Shown here: positions 1-6,347 of the stretch, in pieces
Numbering within the stretch: position 1 is the stretch's first letter
Layout of the letters: each line of letters starts with the position of its first letter
Source of the DNA: Syntrophomonadaceae bacterium
GTDB lineage: Bacteria; Bacillota_D; Dethiobacteria; DTU022
Reading direction: 5' to 3'
Length of the DNA stretch: 6,439 bases
Assembly: GCA_003562605.1 (NCBI GenBank)
Contig: PWUG01000344.1
Location: 1-6,439, forward strand
Made by a program: the position numbers and the translations under genes
Notes under the pieces: model-generated
The model's database searches: none
Seen by the model: only the letters and a program-made list of their open reading frames with translations
What the model was told of the DNA's origin: nothing

Positions 1-1
1 G

Positions 2-1297
2 TTTCTCATGGCCCTGCAGCATCTGCTTCAGCCCAGGAGCAAGCGGGGCGCCTACCTGCACCAGGGGCGCTACCTGAAGCTTGAGCCGGTGGAATTAAAC
101 CACCTTTACCGGGCCTTAGACGTGCTCCACCAGCACAAAGAACGGCTGGAAGACGCGCTGTACTATGCCCAGCGCACCCTGCTGAGCATGCAGATAGACG
201 TGGTCTTCTTCGATGTGACCACCTTCCACTTCGAAAGTGTCAGGGCCGACTCCCTCCGGGATTTCGGGTTCAGCAAAAACGGCAAGCCGGGTGAGGTCCA
301 GGTGGTTTTGGCCCTGCTCATTGACCGCGAGGGACGGCCGATCGGCTATGAGCTGTTCCCTGGGAACACCTTCGAGAGCAAGACCTTAGAGTCCGCCCTT
401 GAAAAGCTGGAAAAACGCTTCGGCCTGCGCCAGGTCATCATCGTGGCCGACCGGGGGATCAACAGCAAGCTGAACGTAAAAAAGATCCATGACCGGGGCT
501 ACCGCTACATCGTCGCTACCCGCATCCGCAAGATGAACAAGCAGCTGACCGAGGCCCTGCTGGATTTTAGCGGGTATACCGAGATCCCTAACGGTGAAGA
601 TGAACCCCTTTTCTTCAAGGTCAAAGAATACCTCCGCGAGATCAAAGACGACGGGCAAACCTGCCGCATCCCGGAACGCCTGGTCTTTACCTACGCGGCC
701 AAACGGGCCAAGAAGGACCGGGAAGACCGAAGGCGGCTGGTGGAAAAAGCGCATCGTTTGCTCCAAAGCCCGTCTACGATCAAAGCCTCCGCGAAAAAAG
801 GCGGCAGGAAATACCTCAAAGAGTTGGGAACCGGCAGCGTTTTTGCGCTGGATGAGGCCTCGATTGCCCAGGATGAACGGTTCGATGGCTACTACGGGCT
901 GCAGACCAACGACCCGGACCTGGACCCCAAAGCGGTGCTGGAGGCCTACCAGACGCTCTGGAAGATCGAGGAGTCCTTCCGGCTGATGAAAAGCACCCTG
1001 GAAGTCAGGCCGGTATTTCACTGGACCGAGTCCCGCATCAAGGGCCATTTCGTGGTCTGTTTCCTGGCGTTCCTCCTGGAACGGACCCTGGAACTGAAGC
1101 TGAAAAACGCCAGGATTGCCGCTTCCCCGGAAACCATACGCGAGGCGCTAAATGCCATGACCTTTACGAAAGTCCACCTGGACAACAACGTTTTCTACAT
1201 TAAAAACAAGGGCACCGAACTCAGCAACCCGATCCTGCGCGCGTTAAACATGAAACCACCCAAGAACCTGCTCGCGGAAGAAGAGCTAAAACTGTAA
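2..1297 (+). CDS. IS4-superfamily (IS1634-like) DDE transposase, N-terminus outside window
   Basis: Cut-and-paste transposase that acts on the ends of its own insertion sequence. The frame is open to the window edge, so the ATG at 8 need not be the start. Numbering from that ATG gives 429 visible residues. The first catalytic Asp is D69 in FFDVTT, the second is D148 in VADRGI, and the Glu is E321 in the WKIEESFRLMKS stretch. Y314, E321 and K328 have the spacing of the IS4-type Y...E(6)K signature. About 170 residues between D148 and E321 fit the beta-strand insertion domain typical of this superfamily. IS1634-family proteins are usually 500-600 residues with the first Asp well inside, so roughly 100 or more residues are probably missing to the left. 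The C-terminus looks complete and no frameshift is visible, so the copy may be functional. It converges on the aminotransferase gene. The superfamily is secure; the IS1634 assignment is from recalled motif similarity. Confidence 0.88.
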   Translation, partial: FLMALQHLLQPRSKRGAYLHQGRYLKLEPVELNHLYRALDVLHQHKERLEDALYYAQRTLLSMQIDVVFFDVTTFHFESVRADSLRDFGFSKNGKPGEVQVVLALLIDREGRPIGYELFPGNTFESKTLESALEKLEKRFGLRQVIIVADRGINSKLNVKKIHDRGYRYIVATRIRKMNKQLTEALLDFSGYTEIPNGEDEPLFFKVKEYLREIKDDGQTCRIPERLVFTYAAKRAKKDREDRRRLVEKAHRLLQSPSTIKASAKKGGRKYLKELGTGSVFALDEASIAQDERFDGYYGLQTNDPDLDPKAVLEAYQTLWKIEESFRLMKSTLEVRPVFHWTESRIKGHFVVCFLAFLLERTLELKLKNARIAASPETIREALNAMTFTKVHLDNNVFYIKNKGTELSNPILRALNMKPPKNLLAEEELKL

Positions 1298-1302
1298 ATA
1301 AC

Positions 1303-1326
1303 TGGCAAATGTAGTGGCAAAATGTA
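1303..1326. repeat. Tandem near-repeat just after transposase stop
   Basis: TGGCAAATGTA (1303-1313) is followed one base later by TGGCAAAATGTA (1315-1326); the copies differ by one A. The pair starts six bases after the transposase stop. Its position suggests part of the IS right end, perhaps duplicated transposase contact sites. That role is inferred from position only. Confidence 0.5.
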
Positions 1327-1394
1327 CACGTTTCTTTTTTTGTATGCCCATTCTATGGGGGTTCACAAAGATTAACTGATAAAGTCAGGAATAG

Positions 1395-1517
1395 CGCTTT
1401 CAAGGGGTCGTAAAACCTTTTGACTGGAAGTTCACCCGCGATGATTTAATCAGCTTGTGCAAAAAAATGTCATTACCTCAAACTACCAGTAAAGAGTTGT
1501 GTGCTGTAGGTTGCTAA
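1395..1517 (+). pseudogene. C-terminal remnant of an IS630-like transposase
   Basis: A 40-codon open stretch, preceded in frame by a TAG at 1392 and ended by TAA at 1515, encodes GVVKPFDWKFTRDDLISL at about 1404-1457. The pattern PF-x-W-x-FTR-x-DL resembles the C-terminal tail of IS630-family transposases, which follows the catalytic domain. Nothing resembling the DDE domain precedes it: the upstream 100 bases hold stops and the end of the IS1634-like element. It is therefore best read as a decayed or interrupted fragment, possibly cut by insertion of the neighbouring element. There is no start codon or ribosome binding site. The match is from memory of the family motif and short, so a chance frame remains possible. 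Confidence 0.4.
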
Positions 1518-1568
1518 AATATACGTCATTATAATTATGTTTCGAGTACTAAGTTTCTAAGGGAGAGT

Positions 1569-2729
1569 TTAGATTGGGCGGGAGACGATGCACTTCATAA
1601 CACACTTGATTACCCTTTCCTGCTCCTCTTCGGAGAGGTTAGATCCAGAAGGAAGGCAGAGGCCCTCGGCAAAGAGCCGGTCTGACACACTATCTCCCGG
1701 TTCATGGGGAAAATAGTCACACCCCGTAAACAGCGGCTGCAGATGCATGGGTTTCCAGACTGGTCGCGCCTCAATATTATCCTGCTCCAGTGCGTCGATG
1801 ATTGCATCCCGGTCTAAGCCGCACATCCGTGGGTCCACCGTCAACGCCGTCAGCCAGCGGGTCGAGTGCCCGAAAGTGGCCTCGGGCATAAAAGTGATCC
1901 CTTGCACCCCAGAAAAAGCTTCAGCATAGCGCTGGAACACGGCCCTGCGGGCCTCAACCCGCTTCTCCAACACCTCCAGCTGGCCTCGCCCAATCCCCGC
2001 CAGCACGTTACTCAAGCGGTAGTTGTAACCCAGTTCGCTGTGCTGGTAGTGCCGGGCCTGATCCCGGGCCTGGGTGGCCCAGTAGCGGGCTTTCTCTAGC
2101 CCCGCCAAGTCATTGGAGACCAGCATGCCGCCCCCTGAGGTCGTGATGATCTTGTTGCCATTAAAGGAGAACACCCCGTACTGCCCCAGCGAACCGCTGG
2201 CTTTACCCCGGTAAGTCGCCCCCAGGGATTCCGCGGCATCCTCGATCACCGGTACGCCTTGGGCCGAACAAATCGCCAGCAGGGGTTCATAATCGGCGCT
2301 CTGCCCGTAGAGGTTGACCACAATCACCGCCCTGGGCCGCCGCCCTTGCTCCTGCTCCCTGGAAAAGGCCCGATCCAGGGCAACGGGCGACATGTTCCAG
2401 GAGCCCGGTTCGCTGTCAAGGAAAACAGGTACGCCGCCCCGGTAGAGCACCGCGTTGGCGCTGGCCACAAAGGTGAGGCTGGAACAAAACACCCGGTCCC
2501 CCGGCCCCACCCCCGCCAGCCGCAGCGCCAAGTGCAGCGCTGCCGTGCCGGAATTGAGAGCCACCGCGCATTTCACCCCGGCATAAGCGGCCATCTCCTT
2601 TTCAAAAGCATCCACGTGCTGGCCCAGGGGGGCGATCCAGTTGGTGTCGAAGGCTTCCTGGATGTACTTTTGCTCTCTCCCGCTCATGTGGGGGGAGGAG
2701 AGGTAAATGCGTTCAGAATGTCCAGTCAT
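1569..2729 (-). CDS. PglE-like sugar aminotransferase (DegT/DnrJ/EryC1/StrS family)
   Basis: PLP-dependent aminotransferase expected to convert a UDP-4-keto-6-deoxy amino sugar to the 4-amino sugar using glutamate, in the cytoplasm. The 386-residue length is usual for the family. Numbered from the chosen start, SGTAALHLAL at 60-69 supplies the phosphate-binding loop, EDAAES around 163-168 carries the Asp that pairs with the PLP pyridine nitrogen, and NGNKIITTSGGG holds the Schiff-base lysine, K193. GYNYRLSN lies at 234-241, and the C-terminal RPVWKPMHLQP and LCLPSGSNL blocks are typical of the PglE/EpsN-type branch. An ATG four codons upstream (2741) is in frame, but 2729 has a GAGG six bases ahead and is preferred. 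The gene is last in the minus-strand set, 401 bases after the PglC-like gene, and markedly more GC-rich (39/60 at 2221-2280) than the upstream glycosyltransferases. The exact substrate is not determined by sequence. Confidence 0.92.
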   Translation of the reverse strand: MTGHSERIYLSSPHMSGREQKYIQEAFDTNWIAPLGQHVDAFEKEMAAYAGVKCAVALNSGTAALHLALRLAGVGPGDRVFCSSLTFVASANAVLYRGGVPVFLDSEPGSWNMSPVALDRAFSREQEQGRRPRAVIVVNLYGQSADYEPLLAICSAQGVPVIEDAAESLGATYRGKASGSLGQYGVFSFNGNKIITTSGGGMLVSNDLAGLEKARYWATQARDQARHYQHSELGYNYRLSNVLAGIGRGQLEVLEKRVEARRAVFQRYAEAFSGVQGITFMPEATFGHSTRWLTALTVDPRMCGLDRDAIIDALEQDNIEARPVWKPMHLQPLFTGCDYFPHEPGDSVSDRLFAEGLCLPSGSNLSEEEQERVIKCVMKCIVSRPI

Positions 2730-2735
2730 AAGTTG

Positions 2736-2739
2736 CCTC
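2736..2739 (-). promoter_or_regulatory. Ribosome binding site that sets the aminotransferase start
   Basis: GAGG lies six bases before the ATG at 2729. It overlaps the alternative in-frame ATG at 2741, which has no purine-rich site of its own. This supports the shorter protein beginning MTGHSE. Confidence 0.65.
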
Positions 2740-2741
2740 AT

Positions 2742-3130
2742 TCAATCTTATTCTCAATAATTACTCTTATGTATTTGCTCCAAATCATGATCCTGGAAAA
2801 GATGCTCTATTTTCATGTCGCTGTAATTAATAAATTTCGACAATTACCACTTGAAACTGGTTCAGAATGAGTGCTTCGGAGGATTACAACATCTGAATTC
2901 ACAGCATAATTCCCTCATATTTTCCTTCATATTACAGTCTCTTTAAGAATCCCCTCATTTACTAATGTGTATTTTATCCCATTATATCTATACAGGCGCC
3001 CACAGGGAGTAAACCAGAATACTCAAATCTTCAAGTCATTATCATTATTTTAGTATCTAATTCATTATTACCTCATTTTGCGTTTTAGATATCTACGCAC
3101 CTACTAAGAATCTTATATCTTGTTTTAACA
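2742..3130. other. AT-rich non-coding gap between PglC-like and PglE-like genes
   Basis: No credible gene is present on either strand. G+C is low (20/60 at 2881-2940) except for a short patch at about 2994-3007. On the minus strand there are only stop-bounded fragments: one of 18 codons (about 3034-2978) that includes EYSGLLPVGACID, and one of 29 codons ending at 2755 that includes MKIEHLFQDHDLEQIH. Neither matches a family I know. A perfect TATAAT reads on the minus strand at 2986-2981 but has no recognisable -35 box 16-18 bases upstream. TAGATATCTA at 3086-3095 is a perfect palindrome flanked by TGCG and CGCA. No T-tailed hairpin follows the PglC-like stop. In related clusters this position often holds an acetyltransferase gene, so the stretch may be a deletion scar plus a promoter region. 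Confidence 0.6.
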
Positions 3131-3751
3131 TCAAACTTCTTTTGTTCCTTGACCAACACTTTCATAACCTTTAAACTCAGGCATTGTCAAATTCCCTTGG
3201 TGACTGATGCCCTCTGCCCTAATGACCTTCAGAAAAGTCATCCATAAGGTTTTTATATCTAACCAGAAAGACTGGTTATCCACGTACCACACATCCAACT
3301 TAAATTTCTCCTCCCAGGTCAATGCATTTCGGCCATTAACCTGGGCCCACCCGGTTATACCCGGCTTCACATGATGGCGCCTGGCTTGCTCCGGTGTATA
3401 GAGAGGCAGATACTCCATTAACAAAGGGCGGGGGCCCACGATACTCAGCTCTCCCTTCACAACATTGATTAACTGGGGTAGCTCATCCAAGCTGTATTTC
3501 CTCAGCCATTTCCCTAGACCCGTAAGTCGAGCTTCATCAGGCAGTTCCTTCCCCTGGTTGTCCTTTTCATCGGTCATGGTTCGGAACTTGTAAAGCAAAA
3601 AAGGCTTACCTTTATACCCCGGGCGAAGCTGGCGGAATAACACTGGAGGGCCCATTGTAGTATAAACAGTCAACGCTAAGAAGAAAAACAATGGCAGAAG
3701 CACTGTTAATAAAGTTAATCCTGCAAAAAAATCAAAGAACTTTTTCCCCAT
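3131..3751 (-). CDS. PglC-like polyprenyl-phosphate phosphoglycosyl transferase (bacterial sugar transferase)
   Basis: Monotopic membrane enzyme that transfers a sugar-1-phosphate from a UDP-sugar to undecaprenyl phosphate, the first committed step of lipid-linked glycan assembly on the inner membrane face. The 206-residue length fits the small PglC type, which lacks the extra membrane domains of WbaP/WcaJ. Residues 5-30 are hydrophobic with Pro20, as expected for the re-entrant membrane helix; the residue before it is Leu where PglC has Ser. Then follow FRQLRPG (39-45), KFRTM (55-59), the catalytic Asp-Glu pair D89-E90 in SLDELPQL, GPRPL (106-110), HHVKPGITGWAQVNGRN (126-142) and the DVWYVDN block (153-159). 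An in-frame stop lies just upstream, so ATG 3751 is the only start. It probably receives the product of the downstream aminotransferase pathway, but the sugar cannot be read from the sequence. Confidence 0.93.
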   Translation of the reverse strand: MGKKFFDFFAGLTLLTVLLPLFFFLALTVYTTMGPPVLFRQLRPGYKGKPFLLYKFRTMTDEKDNQGKELPDEARLTGLGKWLRKYSLDELPQLINVVKGELSIVGPRPLLMEYLPLYTPEQARRHHVKPGITGWAQVNGRNALTWEEKFKLDVWYVDNQSFWLDIKTLWMTFLKVIRAEGISHQGNLTMPEFKGYESVGQGTKEV

Positions 3752-3759
3752 TACTACAA

Positions 3760-3765
3760 CACCTC
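3760..3765 (-). promoter_or_regulatory. Ribosome binding site of the PglC-like gene
   Basis: GAGGTG lies eight bases before the ATG at 3751. It complements the 16S rRNA tail well and is the strongest properly spaced site in the minus-strand set. It confirms the start together with the upstream in-frame TGA. Confidence 0.65.
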
Positions 3766-3780
3766 ATAGGTTGAAAGGAC

Positions 3781-3798
3781 ATTCTTATCTAAAAGAAT
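3781..3798. repeat. Short AT-rich inverted repeat upstream of the PglC-like gene
   Basis: ATTCTT (3781-3786) and AAGAAT (3793-3798) form a six-base stem with a six-base loop in the 113-base gap after the PglA-like gene. No T-run follows on either strand, so a terminator is unlikely. It may be only chance in AT-rich DNA. Confidence 0.25.
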
Positions 3799-3864
3799 AA
3801 ATCCATTCGAAATAATCCTTAATGTGCCTAACTTATCCTGGTAAAATATCTACTTTAATTTTGC

Positions 3865-4983
3865 TTAACCCAACCCCATAGCCTCTAAAATCACCCGATT
3901 CACCTTATGGACATCGTATTTCTCTTCAGCAATCTTCCTGCTTTGGTGTCCCATTTCCTGCATGAGCTCGGGATTTTCAATGAAACGCTCCATCACCCTA
4001 GCCAGGGCCTTGCTGTTTTTCACCGGCACCAAAAAGCCGTTGACGCCCTCCTGTACGGTTTCCCGGCAACCCGGGGCGTCCGTTGTGATGATGGGCCTGC
4101 CCATGGCCATTGCCTCCAAAATAGTCCTAGGAGTCCCCTCTCTATAAAAGGATGGCAACACATAAACGCTCGCACCTTCAATGTAAGGACGAACATCATC
4201 AGTACTTCCCAGATAATATATTAAACCCGCTTTAATCCAACTATCAATTTCTTCCTTCTTGATCGCCGTTGGGTTTTCGTCAAAAGGGCCGAGCAACTTA
4301 AATTGAGCCTCTGGATATTTGCCTTTGATTTCCCGTGCAGCCTCTACGTATTCCCTTATTCCTTTATCTCCCAATAATCTGGCAATTAATATAAATGAAA
4401 CCGGTCCATTTGGAATCGGCGCAGGACAGTACTTACCTGTATGCACACCGGAACCGTCTATTTGCACCACTTTATTATCTTCTGCCTGAATAATGCCGAA
4501 TGATTTGAAATCAATAATGTCATCTGGATTTTGAAAAAAAACTCGTTTGTTGCGCTTTAAAGCTTTCTTGTATAATAAAATTGCAATCTTCTGCAATAAG
4601 CGCTGTTTTATTGAACTCCCCACAAATACAAAGCCCAACCCGGTGATCATGGAATATATTTCTGGAGTTTTAGCCAGAGAGGCAACAAGGGAACCATATA
4701 TCACCGGCTTGATCGTGTACAAAAAAGCGATATCTGGTTTTTCTTTTTTAAAAACCTTCTCAAGGGTTCGTATGGTCTGAAAATCTTTTTTTGGATTCAG
4801 GCCGGTCCTGCACAAGGGAATTGACCGATACCTGGCCCCCAATGCCTGCACTCTTTCCTTAACCTCATCTCCCGGGGCCAAGGCCAGAACTTCATGTCCC
4901 AGATCGAGCCACTGTTTGATTAGGTCTCCGCGAAAGTTGATTAAGGAAGTGTTTTCCCCTGCGATGATAGCTATTTTAGACAA
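3865..4983 (-). CDS. PglA-like GT4 glycosyltransferase
   Basis: GT-B fold retaining glycosyltransferase likely to add the second sugar to an undecaprenyl-diphosphate-linked monosaccharide at the cytoplasmic membrane face; Campylobacter PglA adds GalNAc. The 372 residues are full length. The acceptor-side half has YTIKPVIYG (89-97), MITGLGFVF (112-120) and FFQNPDD (149-155), a signature of this subfamily. The donor half has ARLLGDKGIREY with R202 and K207, the EX7E motif E282-E290, and TTDAPGCRE (300-308). The usual GSGVD reads GSGVH here (H181). The start is TTG at 4983. It puts the first beta strand in register, no other start exists between the upstream in-frame TAA and the domain, and no Shine-Dalgarno is closer than a GGGG 12 bases away. 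Codon use and G+C change sharply near residue 280. The gene sits directly before the PglC-like gene, as in many glycan loci. The donor sugar is inferred only by analogy. Confidence 0.9.
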   Translation of the reverse strand: MSKIAIIAGENTSLINFRGDLIKQWLDLGHEVLALAPGDEVKERVQALGARYRSIPLCRTGLNPKKDFQTIRTLEKVFKKEKPDIAFLYTIKPVIYGSLVASLAKTPEIYSMITGLGFVFVGSSIKQRLLQKIAILLYKKALKRNKRVFFQNPDDIIDFKSFGIIQAEDNKVVQIDGSGVHTGKYCPAPIPNGPVSFILIARLLGDKGIREYVEAAREIKGKYPEAQFKLLGPFDENPTAIKKEEIDSWIKAGLIYYLGSTDDVRPYIEGASVYVLPSFYREGTPRTILEAMAMGRPIITTDAPGCRETVQEGVNGFLVPVKNSKALARVMERFIENPELMQEMGHQSRKIAEEKYDVHKVNRVILEAMGLG

Positions 4984-5097
4984 GGAAACGGATGACCCCT
5001 TTCTTTGTGCCGGAGTAAACTGACACGAGACTAAATCTTATCCACGCACTGCGTAGTAATACTTGTACCACTTTAGTTTTTGTTATAAAAACCCTAT

Positions 5098-5104
5098 CCT
5101 CCCT
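5098..5104 (-). promoter_or_regulatory. Strong Shine-Dalgarno-like site without a nearby start codon
   Basis: AGGGAGG reads on the minus strand 18 bases after the upstream glycosyltransferase stop. No ATG, GTG or TTG lies 4-15 bases downstream. The nearest start is a GTG at 5071 that opens a 31-codon frame overlapping the PglA-like TTG. A GTTTTT/AAAAAC inverted repeat (5076-5092) lies between. It may be a remnant of the original PglA-like ribosome binding site or chance. Confidence 0.3.
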
Positions 5105-5122
5105 TTTTATTCAATTCTGCAG

Positions 5123-6280
5123 TCAGTTATCTTTGTTGTTCTTGTGGCAATTAACAGTCTTCTTGTAAATTTTTTCAAATCGACTGACAATACCAGGAAG
5201 ATTATATTTATCTATAACTCTTTTTCTAGCAGCAATCCCCAGCTTTGTTCTTTCCTCTGGACTCATATTGATTAGCTGCAGCCAAGCCTGAGCCAGCGCT
5301 TCAGGATTCTTAGGAGGTACAACCAAGCCAGTATCCCCGACGATGAGGGCAGAATCCCCAACATCGGTTACAACGCAGGGCACTTCACAAGCCATGGCTT
5401 CACCAATTACATTTGGAAAAGACTCTCCAAAAGAAGAAGAAGAAGCAATATCCACTGCTGCAGTAATACGGCTTATATCATTTCGTTTTCCTAAGAGAAA
5501 AGTGCCTCGGCGAACATTGGCTTCTTCAATCCATTGAACCAATTGCTGATTATTCCAGTTAACTCCATCACCGCACAACAAGAAAATGGCCTTTTTGCTA
5601 TATTTGTCAATAAGCAGTGATGCTGCCTGAATAAAATTATAATGATCTTTTAGGGGGGTAAAACGTGCTACACAAACTATAATGATCGCGTCATCTGGAA
5701 TATTCAGTTCTCGCCTTACAGAATGCTTCGCATTAAGGTCTGGAGAAAAAGCTGATAAATCAAAACCATTTGGAATAACTAACATTTTATTAGAATCATA
5801 GCCTAGATCATTATGTATTTGCTTGGAAGCTTCAGAGTTACAAATGATTCTTTCTGGTATCCGCTTTGAAAGCTTAGCGCATAACTTTGCAGTAAAAATT
5901 GTACTTTTTTTGTTTCCTTCAGGAGTAAGATTGCTGTGGCGAATGCCCCAAATTACTGGAATGTTTTTATTTAGTTTAGCAGCTAGGCCACCAATTAAGT
6001 CGGCATGGTACATCCAGGTTTGAATTATGTCCGGCTTTTCTTTTTTAAACAAACCAACTAACTTAGCAACCTTGGTAGGATCAGGTATGCCTCTTTTCAT
6101 CCCCAGAGCTGTTAAAGGTATATCAAGTGTATTAATTGTTTCCCCGACTGGGCCAATATCAGTCAAAGAAACAACATGGGGAATAAATGTGTTTCGATCC
6201 ATGTGAGAAAGTAGCTTGTACAGCATCATTTCCGCGCCACCTGTATTTAAGCCAACAATAACATGGAATAGTTTGATCAT
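5123..6280 (-). CDS. GT4 glycosyltransferase (glycosyltransferase family 1 domain)
   Basis: GT-B fold retaining glycosyltransferase, probably adding a sugar to the growing lipid-linked oligosaccharide. The 385 residues are full length. The N-terminal half begins with IVGLNTGGAE (GGAE 14-17), the loop typical of GT4 enzymes, and includes DIIQTWMYHADL (84-95). The linker has CNSEASKQIH (147-156) and IPNGFD (169-174). The donor half has ARFTPLKDH with R206 and K211, and the EX7E motif E286-E294 within GESFPNVIGEAMA. A run of five CTT units (5445-5431) encodes the serines before that motif. The C-terminus is Lys/Asn-rich. ATG 6280 is the first possible start because TAG directly precedes it in frame; AAGGCGAG lies a few bases upstream. 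The gene is 67 bases after the partial gene at the right edge and 139 before the PglA-like gene. It is AT-rich throughout (20/60 G+C at 5881-5940). Donor and linkage cannot be told. Confidence 0.9.
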   Translation of the reverse strand: MIKLFHVIVGLNTGGAEMMLYKLLSHMDRNTFIPHVVSLTDIGPVGETINTLDIPLTALGMKRGIPDPTKVAKLVGLFKKEKPDIIQTWMYHADLIGGLAAKLNKNIPVIWGIRHSNLTPEGNKKSTIFTAKLCAKLSKRIPERIICNSEASKQIHNDLGYDSNKMLVIPNGFDLSAFSPDLNAKHSVRRELNIPDDAIIIVCVARFTPLKDHYNFIQAASLLIDKYSKKAIFLLCGDGVNWNNQQLVQWIEEANVRRGTFLLGKRNDISRITAAVDIASSSSFGESFPNVIGEAMACEVPCVVTDVGDSALIVGDTGLVVPPKNPEALAQAWLQLINMSPEERTKLGIAARKRVIDKYNLPGIVSRFEKIYKKTVNCHKNNKDN

Positions 6281-6347
6281 CTAATCTCGCCTTTTTGAAC
6301 GTTATTAACCGATATATTAAGGTTTACAATACTACCACTAATCATTC

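Larger units (their letters stand above)
1..1326 (+). mobile_element. Right-hand part of an IS1634-like insertion sequence
   Basis: The element consists of the transposase gene plus an unknown length of right-end DNA. The left end and left inverted repeat lie outside the window, so the terminal repeat cannot be confirmed by pairing. I place the provisional end at the tandem near-repeat at 1303-1326, because transposase-binding ends usually lie close after the stop codon. The true end could lie anywhere between 1298 and about 1394, where a fragment of another transposase begins. Confidence 0.5.

Noticed and set aside
386..1048. 220-codon minus-strand open frame opposite the transposase
   Set aside because: It is antisense to a gene with clear DDE motifs. 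The protein shows no recognisable family and the frame is explained by GC-rich codon structure.
1347..1359. CCCAT-TCT-ATGGG hairpin as a transcription terminator
   Set aside because: The stem is only five base pairs and no T-run follows on the plus strand. On the minus strand it is followed by an A-run, not a T-run.
2259..2870. 203-codon plus-strand open frame opposite the aminotransferase 5' end
   Set aside because: It is antisense to conserved aminotransferase motifs, Pro/Gly/Arg-rich in the way of shadow frames, and it runs into the AT-rich gap without a domain.
2981..2986. Perfect TATAAT on the minus strand as a promoter for the aminotransferase
   Set aside because: There is no -35-like hexamer at 16-18 bases and no extended -10 TGn. 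In AT-rich DNA such a hexamer occurs by chance, so it is not listed as a promoter.
5044..5054. ACGCACTGCGT dyad as an operator or hairpin
   Set aside because: It is an 11-base near-palindrome with a one-base centre, cannot form a stable loop and has no second copy nearby.
5431..5445. Run of five AAG units as a phase-variation repeat
   Set aside because: A trinucleotide repeat inside a coding frame changes only the number of serines, so slippage would not switch the gene off.
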